From: Rhodospirillaceae bacterium
GTDB taxonomy: Bacteria > Pseudomonadota > Alphaproteobacteria > MPNO01 > UBA2964
Direction: 5' to 3'
Length of the DNA stretch: 28,569 bases
NCBI GenBank assembly: GCA_018660305.1
Contig: JABJKO010000253.1
Location: 1-28,569 of the forward strand
Shown here: in pieces, positions 15,306 through 23,262 of the stretch
Position numbering within the stretch: the stretch's first letter is position 1
Layout: the number at the start of each line of letters is the position of its first letter
Notes under the pieces: model-generated
Told to the model about the DNA's origin: nothing
The model's input: the letters and a program-made list of their open reading frames with translations, nothing else
Database searches by the model: none
Program-made: the position numbers and the translations under genes

Positions 15306-17003
15306 ATGCAGAACGCACAGGACGGCGGCGAAGCAATTCTCGAGGCATTCCGAAATCTCCATGTGGATTACATCCTGTCCTCCCCCGGCTCCGAATGGGG
15401 TCCTGTCTGGGAGGCGCTGGCCCGCCAGAAGGTCGGCAACAAGCCCGGCCCGACCTATCTGAGCTGCGGGCACGAGACTCTGGCCGTCAATCTCGCCTGG
15501 GGCTACACCACCGTAACCGGCCGGATGCAGGCGGTATTGCTGCATGCCGGTGCAGGCCTGTTGCAGGGATCCATGGGCATTCACGCGGCCAATGTGACGG
15601 GAACTCCGATGGTCGTGATGTCGGGTGAATCCCTGTCATTCGGGGAAAATCCGGATTTCGATCCCGGCCGTCAGTGGTTTGGCAGTTTAAGTATCGTCGG
15701 CGGGCCGCACCGGCTGATGGAGCCGATCGTCAAATGGGCCAACCAGGCCACCAGCTCGGCGACCCTCTATGAGCAGGTGGTGCGCGCCGGTGAAATGGCA
15801 CAGCGCACGCCGGCCGGCCCCACCTACGTGAACGTGCCCATCGAAAATATGCTGCATGATTGGACGCCGCCCGACGTGCTGCGCGACGTTCCCACCGCGC
15901 CGAAGCAGCGTGCTTCCGATGCCGACATCGATGCGGTGGCGCAAAAATTGGTGTCCGCGAAGAAACCCCTGATCATTACGGAAGCGGCCGGGCGTGAACC
16001 GGAGGGATTCGCGGCACTCGTTGACCTCGCGGAACTGCTGGCCATTCCGGTGGTGGAAAATTCCAATGGAAGGTTCGCCAATTTTCCCAAGACCCACGGG
16101 CTGCACCAGGGCTTCAATGTGGCCGCCCAGATGGAGGGGGCGGATCTGGTCCTGCCCATCCGCAGCTACGCGCCGTGGTACCCGCCGAGCAACGGCCCCA
16201 AGAATGCCACCGTTGTTGCCATTGACGAGTGTCCGGTCGATGGAAAGCGGGTGTACCAGAACCTGCAGGCCAACGCCTATCTGGAGGGTGATGTGCCGAG
16301 CTCGCTGGAACTGCTGGCCGACGCTGTACGGGTTATCGGTTTCGATAGTGCGGCGGTCGAGGAGCGCCGGTCCAGCCTGCAGGCGGCGCATGATGCGCTC
16401 CATGAAGACTATCGGGAGGCCGAGGAGAAAGCGGCTGCGGAAAGTCCCATAGATCCGGTGCATCTATGCGCGCGGATGAGCGCAATCCTGCCCGACAATG
16501 TGGTCTATGTGGACGAGACCACGACCCACCGCATGCCTATTCAGCGGCATCTCCAGTGGAATGCGCCGCATGACTATATCAAGGTGCCGACGGGACTCGG
16601 CCAGGGCCTCGGCACCGCGCTGGGCGTCAAACTCGCCTGTCCCGACCGCCCCGTGGTGTCGATCATCGGCGATGGCGGGTTCCAGTATAACCCGGTCACG
16701 CAGAGCCTTAGCCTTTCCATGGCGGGCGGCCTGCCGATCCTGATCGTTGTTTTCAATAATCAGGGTTATCTCGCGATGAAGAACAATCACCATTCCTATT
16801 ATCCGGAAGCAACGGCGGCGCAGAACGACCTTTATCTTGGCCACCCGATCGATGATCTCGATTATGCCGAACTGGTCCGGCCGTTTGGCGGGGTAGGCTT
16901 GCGGGTCGACGATCCGGCCAAACTCGATGGAGTCCTGCAGGAAGGGCTCGCCGCGGTCGAGGCCGGCAAGACCACCATCATCAATGCGATACTGTGTCGC
17001 TAG
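15306..17003 (+). CDS. Thiamine-diphosphate-dependent enzyme, acetolactate synthase/decarboxylase superfamily
   Basis: A 565-residue protein with the three-domain plan of ThDP enzymes. The N-terminal pyrimidine-binding domain carries the activating Glu57 in CGHETLAVNLAWGY; a central domain spans about residues 200-350; the C-terminal domain holds the Mg2+/ThDP motif from G455-D456-G457 to N484-N485, the correct spacing of about 30 residues. The start at 15306 follows CGGGAGG; an in-frame ATG at 15261 has no such site. Family members include acetolactate synthases, benzoylformate decarboxylases, oxalyl-CoA decarboxylases and sulfo enzymes; I cannot assign one. A catabolic decarboxylase or lyase is more likely than IlvB because there is no ilvH beside it and the gene stands alone. 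An operator-like palindrome upstream suggests substrate-induced control. Confidence 0.88.
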   Translation: MQNAQDGGEAILEAFRNLHVDYILSSPGSEWGPVWEALARQKVGNKPGPTYLSCGHETLAVNLAWGYTTVTGRMQAVLLHAGAGLLQGSMGIHAANVTGTPMVVMSGESLSFGENPDFDPGRQWFGSLSIVGGPHRLMEPIVKWANQATSSATLYEQVVRAGEMAQRTPAGPTYVNVPIENMLHDWTPPDVLRDVPTAPKQRASDADIDAVAQKLVSAKKPLIITEAAGREPEGFAALVDLAELLAIPVVENSNGRFANFPKTHGLHQGFNVAAQMEGADLVLPIRSYAPWYPPSNGPKNATVVAIDECPVDGKRVYQNLQANAYLEGDVPSSLELLADAVRVIGFDSAAVEERRSSLQAAHDALHEDYREAEEKAAAESPIDPVHLCARMSAILPDNVVYVDETTTHRMPIQRHLQWNAPHDYIKVPTGLGQGLGTALGVKLACPDRPVVSIIGDGGFQYNPVTQSLSLSMAGGLPILIVVFNNQGYLAMKNNHHSYYPEATAAQNDLYLGHPIDDLDYAELVRPFGGVGLRVDDPAKLDGVLQEGLAAVEAGKTTIINAILCR

Positions 17004-17033
17004 AGTCACAGGCCATTTACCTGGAGTAAGCCT

Positions 17034-17618
17034 TTGCGACGTTTTCGTCTTCTCGTAACCGCAGGGTTACTGGCCGCGCTGGCCGCCTGTGAGACAACCC
17101 TGCCACCGCGCGCGTTTCCCGATCTGCGGTACAACCATCTGAGTCCCATCCGGCTCGACGCCGTGCGGGTCGATGTCATCCAGCTCTACAAATCCACCGG
17201 CGCAAAGCCCTATGTGGAGCATGAATTCCCGGCCAGACCGGCCCTTGTCGCGGCGCGATGGGCGACGGACAGGTTGCGGGCGGCCGGCGCCAACAACACC
17301 GTCCGGGTGTCCATCGTCAACGGTGCGGTGGTTGAGGTCCCGTTGAAACGAACCGACGGCGTCAGGGGCGTGTTTACCACCGATCAATCCGAACGCTATG
17401 ACGGCACCCTCGAAATCAAGATCGAGATTATCGGGCCGCTGGGGCGCCAGCTTGCGTCGGTCAGCACCCGGACACAGCGGTCGAAGACGGTGCCGGAAAA
17501 CATCACCCTGGCCGATCGGGAAAAAGCCTGGTTCCGGATGACGGAAGCGATGATGAACGATCTTAACATCTCGCTCGAGCGCCAGATTCAGAAGCATTTC
17601 AGCCAGTGGCTGCGTTGA
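17034..17618 (+). CDS. Conserved-looking lipoprotein of unknown function
   Basis: The 194-residue product begins at a TTG start (17034) seven bases after GGAG, encoding RRFRLLVTAGLLAALAAC: a positively charged n-region, a hydrophobic core and a lipobox ending at Cys19. It should be a membrane-anchored lipoprotein. The mature part has beta-strand-rich stretches (VRVDVIQLYKS, TLEIKIEIIGP) and ends in an amphipathic helix (EAMMNDLNISLERQIQKHF). I recognise no enzymatic motif. It lies 30 bases after the ThDP enzyme on the same strand, close enough for co-transcription, but no functional link is apparent. It is convergent with trkH. Confidence 0.8.
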   Translation: MRRFRLLVTAGLLAALAACETTLPPRAFPDLRYNHLSPIRLDAVRVDVIQLYKSTGAKPYVEHEFPARPALVAARWATDRLRAAGANNTVRVSIVNGAVVEVPLKRTDGVRGVFTTDQSERYDGTLEIKIEIIGPLGRQLASVSTRTQRSKTVPENITLADREKAWFRMTEAMMNDLNISLERQIQKHFSQWLR

Positions 17619-17666
17619 CTTTAGACCCACTGACGTGATCCGGGATGACAAGCGGAGCTATTAATT

Positions 17667-17678
17667 GAGTCCGGACTC
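17667..17678. other. 12-base perfect palindrome overlapping the trkH stop codon
   Basis: GAGTCCGGACTC is self-complementary with no loop. It lies between the convergent lipoprotein and trkH stops. It has no T-run and cannot form a stable hairpin with a loop without losing pairs, so it is not called a terminator. It could be a protein-binding site or chance. Confidence 0.3.
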
Positions 17679-19126
17679 TAGTTCCGCCAGAAGGACGGCA
17701 GGAACAGGACCAGCACCGTAAAAATTTCCAGACGGCCAAACAGCATCCCTGCGGAGAGCAGCCACTTTGCCGATTCCGGCAGCGGGGCAAAGTTTCCGCT
17801 CGGTCCGATGATCGGGCCCATGGCCGGGCCGACATTGCAGATGGCTGTCGCGGCGGCGGTGATCGCGGTTATGTAATCCAGCCCCAGCATGCCAAGCAGA
17901 ACCGTGAGAATGACGAACACGGCGATGAACAAAAAGAAAAAATTCATGACCGATTGAATGATGTCATCCTGTATGGGCCGATGATTATAATGCGGCACAA
18001 AAATGCCGTGGGGCTGCAACAGCCGGTGGAACTGTGCCTTGGCGGTGGAGAACAGGACCTGGAACCGGAAAATCTTGATGCCGCATGATGTGGATCCGGC
18101 GCAGCCGCCGACAAACATCAGGAAAAACAAAATGACGATGGGAAACGCACCCCAACTCTGATAATCGCCGGAAGTGAAGCCGGTTCCCGTCATCAGCGAG
18201 ACGGTGTTGAAGGTGCCGATGACCAGGGAATCGAAACCTCCTAATTCGCTGTCCTGCCACAGCCAGAACGAGACAGCAGCGGCGCAAATTGCCGCAACCA
18301 TCAGGAAACAGCGCACCTGGGAATCCCGAAACAGGGCCAACGATCCTTCCCGCAACATGCGGAGGTAAAGGATGAAAGGCAGGGATCCGAGGAGCATGCC
18401 CGCGATCACGAATATTTCGATCGACCGGCTGCCATAGCTGCCGATGGATCCGTCGGAACTGGAATATCCGCCGGTTGCGATGGTTGTCATGGCGTGGACG
18501 ATGGCGTCGAAACTGTCGAGCCCCAACAGCCAGAGGCCGAGCCACCAGATCAGTGTCAGCGCCACATAGACGATGGTGATCCAGACCGATATCTGGCCGG
18601 CCCGCGGTAGAATCTTTTCCTGTGCGTCGAAGGCTTCGACCTTGAACAGCTGCATGCCACCGACCCGCAGCATGGGTAGCACCGCGATCGCCATGACGAT
18701 GATTCCGATCCCGCCGAGCCACTGCAGCAGGGCGCGCCATAAAATGATGCCCTTCGGCACCTGGTCGAGCCCGGTGATAACCGTGGAGCCCGTGGTCGTG
18801 ATGCCCGACATGGCTTCGAAAAAAGCATCCGCGTAAGTGAGCTTAAGTTCGGAAAAGACAAAAGGCAGGGCGGCGAATGTGGTCAGCGCGATCCAGCTCG
18901 CAGTGGTCAGGACGAATGCCTGGCGTATGGAAAGGCGCCGGATGGGCGACCGGTTGGTCAGGACCAGCACGCCACCAACGAAAAGCGTCAACAATCCCGC
19001 GCCGGCGAAAACCTGCCAATCGGGATTTCCGTGGACCACATCGACGGCGAAAGGCGCCAGCATTGCGACCGACAGGGTCGTAAGCAGAATGCCGATGACG
19101 AAGAGAGCGGGGCGAAAATCTATCAT
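17678..19126 (-). CDS. trkH: TrkH-family potassium uptake channel subunit
   Basis: A 482-residue polytopic inner-membrane protein. The four pore loops of the TrkH/KtrB family are recognisable by their Gly-containing filter segments: GITTTGSTVITG, TIATGGYSSS, MTGTGFTSGD and ICNVGPAMGP, each followed by a hydrophobic helix. The N-terminus is hydrophobic (PALFVIGILLTTLSVAMLAPF). It transports K+ with the regulatory TrkA subunit, whose gene is not in the window. The start ATG at 19126 is 21 bases from the folE stop on the same strand, so co-transcription with folE is possible. Confidence 0.95.
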   Translation of the reverse strand: MIDFRPALFVIGILLTTLSVAMLAPFAVDVVHGNPDWQVFAGAGLLTLFVGGVLVLTNRSPIRRLSIRQAFVLTTASWIALTTFAALPFVFSELKLTYADAFFEAMSGITTTGSTVITGLDQVPKGIILWRALLQWLGGIGIIVMAIAVLPMLRVGGMQLFKVEAFDAQEKILPRAGQISVWITIVYVALTLIWWLGLWLLGLDSFDAIVHAMTTIATGGYSSSDGSIGSYGSRSIEIFVIAGMLLGSLPFILYLRMLREGSLALFRDSQVRCFLMVAAICAAAVSFWLWQDSELGGFDSLVIGTFNTVSLMTGTGFTSGDYQSWGAFPIVILFFLMFVGGCAGSTSCGIKIFRFQVLFSTAKAQFHRLLQPHGIFVPHYNHRPIQDDIIQSVMNFFFLFIAVFVILTVLLGMLGLDYITAITAAATAICNVGPAMGPIIGPSGNFAPLPESAKWLLSAGMLFGRLEIFTVLVLFLPSFWRN

Positions 19127-19147
19127 GGTGTGCCGCGTCCACCGCGA

Positions 19148-19795
19148 CTAGTCGATATGCCCGGCCCCGGACGTGGGGTTGCCGATGGCGGCCAGAAATT
19201 CCCGCCGGGTCGTGTCATGTTCGCGAAATGCCCCGATCATCTGGCTGGTCACCATGGTAAGGCCCGATTTATGGATACCGCGCGTCGTCATGCAGCCGTG
19301 CGACGCTTCGATAACGACGCCCACCCCCTTCGGCTGCAACACATCATTGAGCGTATTGGCGATCTGGGCCGTCATCTTTTCCTGTATTTGCAAGCGTTTG
19401 GCGAACGCATCCACCAGACGCGCCAGCTTGCTGATGCCGACCACGCGACGATCGGGCAAATAAGCAACATGAGCCCGTCCGATGATGGGCGCGATGTGAT
19501 GTTCGCAATGGGATTCGAAGCGGACGTTTCGCAGCACCACCATTTCGTCATAGCCCTCGACCTCTTCGAAGGTGCGCGCCAGAATTTCAGAGGGATCGCT
19601 TCCATAGCCCGCGAACCATTCGTCAAAAGCGGTGACATATCGTGCGGGCGTGTCGCGCAGGCCTTCCCGGTCTGGGTCATCGCCGGCCCAGCGAAGCAGT
19701 ATCCTGACGGCATCCTCCGCCTCCTGCCGGCTTGGCAGGTCGCTGACCACATGAGGTTCATGTCCGGAACGCAGGGTGCCTTTTACCGTTGCCAC
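19148..19795 (-). CDS. folE: GTP cyclohydrolase I
   Basis: A 215-residue enzyme converting GTP to 7,8-dihydroneopterin triphosphate, the first step of folate and pterin synthesis. Zinc ligands are visible as C97 and H100 in SHCEHH and C168 in [10 protein letters not shown]. Other family blocks present are [34 protein letters not shown] (about 106-139) and [14 protein letters not shown]. The N-terminal extension of about 20 residues is normal. The start ATG 19795 has AAAGGACACC upstream. It lies upstream of trkH on the same strand. Confidence 0.97.
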   Translation of the reverse strand: MATVKGTLRSGHEPHVVSDLPSRQEAEDAVRILLRWAGDDPDREGLRDTPARYVTAFDEWFAGYGSDPSEILARTFEEVEGYDEMVVLRNVRFESHCEHHIAPIIGRAHVAYLPDRRVVGISKLARLVDAFAKRLQIQEKMTAQIANTLNDVLQPKGVGVVIEASHGCMTTRGIHKSGLTMVTSQMIGAFREHDTTRREFLAAIGNPTSGAGHID

Positions 19796-19852
19796 GATGG
19801 TGTCCTTTCTGTCTGACCGCTAAAGCGGCGGTCGCATACGCGCCGACTGCCT

Positions 19853-20245
19853 TTAATTCAGCTGGCGCGCCTGATAGGGGCTGTCGAGGGAAAAGGCCGG
19901 GATATCGATGTCAAAGCGCTCACCCCCCGTGGTTTCCATCTCGTACGAGCCCATCATGATGCCCGATGGTGTGCCCAGCGGCGTTCCGCTGGTGTACTCG
20001 AACGCCTGTCCCGGTTTCAGCGTCGGTTGCTCACCGACCACGCCTTCTCCCTGAACTTCCTGCATCCGGCCCTGCGCGTCGGTGATCCGCCAATGACGAT
20101 TGACGAGCTGGACGGTTTCTTCCCCATCGTTTTCGATCTTGACCTGATAAGCCCAGACGTAATGGTCATCGGGAGGAGAAGATTGTTCGTCGAGAAAGAT
20201 TGGCTCCACGCTGACACGAATTGAGCGTGTTATCGCCGAGTACAT
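19853..20245 (-). CDS. apaG: ApaG-domain protein
   Basis: A 130-residue protein covering the whole ApaG beta-sandwich, with the markers [46 protein letters not shown] and [18 protein letters not shown]. Family members have been linked to Co2+/Mg2+ homeostasis, but the biochemical role is not settled. ATG 20245 has a strong GGGAGG upstream. It sits just downstream of metZ on the same strand, a pairing I know from other alphaproteobacteria; the 88-base gap leaves room for a separate promoter. Confidence 0.95.
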   Translation of the reverse strand: MYSAITRSIRVSVEPIFLDEQSSPPDDHYVWAYQVKIENDGEETVQLVNRHWRITDAQGRMQEVQGEGVVGEQPTLKPGQAFEYTSGTPLGTPSGIMMGSYEMETTGGERFDIDIPAFSLDSPYQARQLN

Positions 20246-20333
20246 GCTCTACCTCCCAAAAACCCGCAGGCCATATGTGAATACGCAGACAATTGCCGTG
20301 CGGATCATGAATCTACACGCAAAGCGCCCGGCT

Positions 20334-21530
20334 TCAACCCGCTTTTGCCAGTGCCTGCGAAATGTCTTCCTTTAGATCCTCGACATCTTCCAGCCCCACG
20401 GAGATGCGGACAAACCCGTCCGTTATCCCCAGATGGGCGCGTTCTTCTTCCGAGATCCGCTGATGGGTCGTTGTCGCCGGATGGGTCGTAAGACTCTTGG
20501 CATCCCCCAGATTATTGGAGATGTCGATAATATTCAGCGCGTTCATAAACCGGAATGCCCGGTCTTTGCTGCCTCCGAGATCGAGACAGACCACGGTGCC
20601 AAAATCGGACATCTGCTGTTTCGCCAGCGCATGTTGCGGATGCGATGACAGACCGGGATACAGGACGCGCGAAAGGCCCGACTGTTCGCTCAGGAAATTG
20701 GCGATCTCCGACGCGTTGACACAATGCTCGCGGACCCGCATTTCCAGCGTTTCCAGGCCTTTCAAAAGCACCCAGGCATTGAAAGGGCTCATGGATGGGC
20801 CCGTATGGCGATAAAACGGGCTAAGCGTCTCGTTCACGAACTCTTCCGGGGCCAGAATGGCGCCCCCCATGGTCCGGCCCTGGCCGTCGATATGTTTGGT
20901 TGTGGAATAAACAACGATATCGGCGCCCAACTCCAGCGGATGCTGCAGGACCGGTGTGGCGAAGACGTTATCGACGATGACCATGGCGCCGGCCTGATGG
21001 GCCATGTCGCAGACCGCTTTCACATCGATGATTTCCAGGCCCGGATTGGACGGGGATTCAAAAAACACCGCTTTTGTCGGTTTCGACAGCGCTTTTTCCC
21101 ATTGATCGAGGTCGGTGCCATCCACGAGGGTCGTTTCAACCCCAAAACGCGGCAGAATATTTGTCAGGACAAATTCGCATGACCCAAACAGCGCCCGTGA
21201 TCCCACCACCCGGTCTCCCGCGCCGACCTGGCAGGCCAATGACGCGAACACCGCGGCCATGCCGCTGGCGGTGACCCGGCAGGATTCGGCGCCTTCGATC
21301 AGGCACAGCCGGTCCTGGAACATCTCAAGGGTCGGATTGCCGTATCGCGCGTAGATGAACCGGTCGATTTCATTCTTGAAGGCGGCTTCGGCGTCCTCCG
21401 CCCGTTCATAAACGAAACCGGAGGTCATGAAGATGGCCTCGTTGGTTTCCTCGAACTGCGACCGCCGCGTTCCGCCGCGAACCAGCTGGGTTTTTCGGCG
21501 CCAGCCGGTTTCTTTGTCTTCTATTGTCAT
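20334..21530 (-). CDS. metZ: O-succinylhomoserine sulfhydrylase
   Basis: A 398-residue PLP enzyme of the Cys/Met-metabolism (gamma family) class. It makes homocysteine directly from O-succinylhomoserine and sulfide in methionine synthesis. The PLP lysine is K212 in YSTTKHIDGQGR; ARYGNPT (61-67), TASGMAAVFASL, and VDNVFATPVLQHPLELGADIVVYS are family blocks. RTMGG after the lysine block suits MetZ more than cystathionine lyases. ATG 21530 follows GGGAG; the in-frame ATG at 21563 lies upstream of it in the leader and is rejected. The SAM-II riboswitch and terminator upstream confirm a methionine pathway role and show feedback by SAM. Confidence 0.95.
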   Translation of the reverse strand: MTIEDKETGWRRKTQLVRGGTRRSQFEETNEAIFMTSGFVYERAEDAEAAFKNEIDRFIYARYGNPTLEMFQDRLCLIEGAESCRVTASGMAAVFASLACQVGAGDRVVGSRALFGSCEFVLTNILPRFGVETTLVDGTDLDQWEKALSKPTKAVFFESPSNPGLEIIDVKAVCDMAHQAGAMVIVDNVFATPVLQHPLELGADIVVYSTTKHIDGQGRTMGGAILAPEEFVNETLSPFYRHTGPSMSPFNAWVLLKGLETLEMRVREHCVNASEIANFLSEQSGLSRVLYPGLSSHPQHALAKQQMSDFGTVVCLDLGGSKDRAFRFMNALNIIDISNNLGDAKSLTTHPATTTHQRISEEERAHLGITDGFVRISVGLEDVEDLKEDISQALAKAG

Positions 21531-21573
21531 CCTGTTGTCTCCCGCCACGTCAAAAGACGTCATGCCCTAAATT

Positions 21574-21599
21574 AAAAACCCCGACCGGCACGGTCAGGG
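21574..21599 (-). terminator. Intrinsic terminator in the metZ leader (SAM-II expression platform)
   Basis: On the minus strand CCCTGACCG (21599-21591), loop TGC, then CGGTCGGGG (21587-21579) forms a nine-pair stem with one wobble, followed by TTTTT (21578-21574). It lies just downstream of the SAM-II aptamer and upstream of the metZ start, so SAM binding probably favours termination. A segment at the aptamer's 3' edge (GGTCGG) can pair with the terminator's 5' arm (CTGACC), which would give an antiterminator. Confidence 0.82.
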
Positions 21600-21613
21600 C
21601 TTTGGCGGGCACC

Positions 21614-21672
21614 GACCTTTTAGCGATTTATTTTACGTGGCCGCAAGCCAGTCGGGCTCAAATCACCACGGA
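21614..21672 (-). promoter_or_regulatory. SAM-II riboswitch aptamer upstream of metZ
   Basis: The minus-strand RNA contains the SAM-II hallmarks: CGTGGTGATTTG, then GGCTTGCGGCCACG, then AAATCGCTAAAA. CGTGG pairs with CCACG to form P1, and the GATTT segment pairs with AAATC downstream to give the pseudoknot helix. This class is known from alphaproteobacterial metA/metZ-type leaders and binds S-adenosylmethionine. The aptamer starts almost exactly at the predicted transcription start. Recognised from memory of the consensus, without a covariance search. Confidence 0.9.
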
Positions 21673-21679
21673 GATCGAT

Positions 21680-21708
21680 TTCATAACGCCGGGTGCGGAA
21701 AACGTCAA
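21680..21708 (-). promoter_or_regulatory. Sigma-70 promoter of metZ
   Basis: On the minus strand, TTGACG (21708-21703) and TATGAA (21685-21680) are spaced by exactly 17 bases. Initiation about seven bases on, near 21673, would place the SAM-II aptamer at the 5' end of the mRNA, which supports the assignment. Confidence 0.65.
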
Positions 21709-21813
21709 GCAACTCTCGCTCTCGAAAAGTTCATCGCGATGCGCTATTGGATTTGGCGGCGCGGGAGCGCACATTTCCCTGAGAGTATTGATCAGTTTCG
21801 CTGGGAGGCGATT

Positions 21814-23262
21814 TTGACTGTCGAAACCATTGCCATGATTGCCGCCCCCTGGGTGGTGCTGATCCTTTATTGCGGCGCGGTCTGGTGGATCAGTCCCGGT
21901 GGTGTCTCGGCCGCCCAGTTTTTTCGCGGCGGTGGCAAAGCCGGCGGGGCGCCCGGGATGTGGGTGCTGGTCTTCAGCGCCGCCATAACCTGGGTCTTTG
22001 CCAAATCCATCGCGAACGCGGCTATCCTGGGTCAGGCCTTCGGTTTTCTCGGCGGTGTCGGCTACGCCACCTACTATCTCAGCTTCGTGGTCGCGGCCGT
22101 CGCTATCTATCTGATCAGGACACGTGGTGGCCACGGCTCGCTGGCGAGTTTCCTGGTCTATAAGTACGGCCCGGTCTGTGCGCGGCTGTTTCTGATCGCC
22201 ATCGGCATCAGGTTGTTCAACGAGGTCTGGTCCAACACCAAGGTGTCCGCCCTGTTCTTCGGGCCGGAAGGCAGCGCGGCTTACTGGATCGCGGCGGCGG
22301 CGGTCACCGCCTTTACGCTCTACTACGCGTGGCGCGGCGGCATGCGGTCGTCGCTGCTGACCGATGCGGGGCAGATGCTGTTCGCCGCGGTTCTTCTGGT
22401 GGTCGTGTTGATAGCTGTCTTTCCGCCCCTGCTTGAGCGGGGATTGCCGCAGGTTTCCTCCGGGGTGCAGATCGCCGGCATGACCTTCATCGGGTTGGCG
22501 GCGGTGCAGGTTCTCTCCTATCCGTTCCATGACCCGGTGATGACCGACCGCGCGTTCCTGACGCGGCCCGGCGTGATGGTCAAAGCCTTTCTGCTTGCCG
22601 GGCTGATCAGCGGCACCTTCATTCTGCTGTTCAGTGCGGTCGGCATGTATGCGCGGCTCGAAGGTCTGTCCGGGTCGGCGGCCGTCTCCGTGCCCATGGC
22701 GTTCGGTCTGCCCATGCTGCTTGTCTTCAACGCCATCATGCTGAGCAGCGCCGGTTCGACCATCGATTCCACATTCGCCAGCACGGCGAAGCTGGTGGCG
22801 GTCGATTGGTCCGATCGCCGCGAAGCGCCGGGGGATCGTCAACGGCTGATCGGCCGTTGGGCCATGGTGGCGATCGCGGTCGCCGGCAATCTGCCGCTTT
22901 TGTCGGTTTATCTGGGCGACGGCGTCGGCCCGGCGATTATTGCCGCGACCACCATCAGCGGCACCATGGTCATGGGGCTCGCGCCCATCTTCCTGTTGTC
23001 TTTCGTTTCGTCGGCGGGCCCCGCCAGTTTCCATCTCGCGTTCTGGCCCGGTCTGGCGTTCGGCGTGATCAAGACAGTGGAAAGCGCCACCGGCATGCTG
23101 ATCTTCCCCGCTTGGATCAATATCGGCGGCGGCAAATATGCCGACGATCTCGGCATCAACGTCTATGGCCTGTTGATCTGCACCACCGGCTATTTACTGG
23201 GGGCGGCGTTGTTCGGACGCCGTGTTTCGGCCCGTGCGGAAGAATCCGCATCCAGCTCATAA
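21814..23262 (+). CDS. Sodium:solute symporter (SSS) family transporter
   Basis: A 482-residue polytopic membrane protein with about 13 hydrophobic segments, the usual number for this family of Na+-coupled LeuT-fold transporters. Features include AITWVFAKSIANAAILGQAFG in TM2, TRGGHGSLASFLVYKYG, and a helix with MLSSAGSTIDSTFASTAKL (about residues 308-326), where SSS proteins place Na+-site Ser/Thr residues. The start is TTG 21814, five bases after GGGAGG; the upstream frame is not transporter-like, and ATG 21835 is a shorter option. The substrate cannot be deduced. Its 3' end overlaps ctaA on the other strand by 73 bases. Confidence 0.87.
   Translation: MTVETIAMIAAPWVVLILYCGAVWWISPGGVSAAQFFRGGGKAGGAPGMWVLVFSAAITWVFAKSIANAAILGQAFGFLGGVGYATYYLSFVVAAVAIYLIRTRGGHGSLASFLVYKYGPVCARLFLIAIGIRLFNEVWSNTKVSALFFGPEGSAAYWIAAAAVTAFTLYYAWRGGMRSSLLTDAGQMLFAAVLLVVVLIAVFPPLLERGLPQVSSGVQIAGMTFIGLAAVQVLSYPFHDPVMTDRAFLTRPGVMVKAFLLAGLISGTFILLFSAVGMYARLEGLSGSAAVSVPMAFGLPMLLVFNAIMLSSAGSTIDSTFASTAKLVAVDWSDRREAPGDRQRLIGRWAMVAIAVAGNLPLLSVYLGDGVGPAIIAATTISGTMVMGLAPIFLLSFVSSAGPASFHLAFWPGLAFGVIKTVESATGMLIFPAWINIGGGKYADDLGINVYGLLICTTGYLLGAALFGRRVSARAEESASSS

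Noticed and set aside
19817..19828. CCGCTAAAGCGG inverted repeat upstream of folE
   Set aside because: Only four pairs around a four-base loop; too short to call an operator or riboswitch.
20320..20345. AAAGCG/CGCTTT pairing at the metZ 3' end as a terminator
   Set aside because: The stem overlaps the last codons of metZ, has a large imperfect loop, and lacks a following T-run.
21741..21813. CCCTGAGAG segment upstream of the symporter as a TPP riboswitch
   Set aside because: Only a CTGAGA-like string is present. The second conserved TPP arm is not found at a plausible distance.
21658..23034. 458-codon minus-strand frame opposite the symporter
   Set aside because: Its composition (His/Gln/Arg/Asp-rich) is typical of an antisense shadow of a membrane protein gene, and its end overlaps the SAM-II aptamer.
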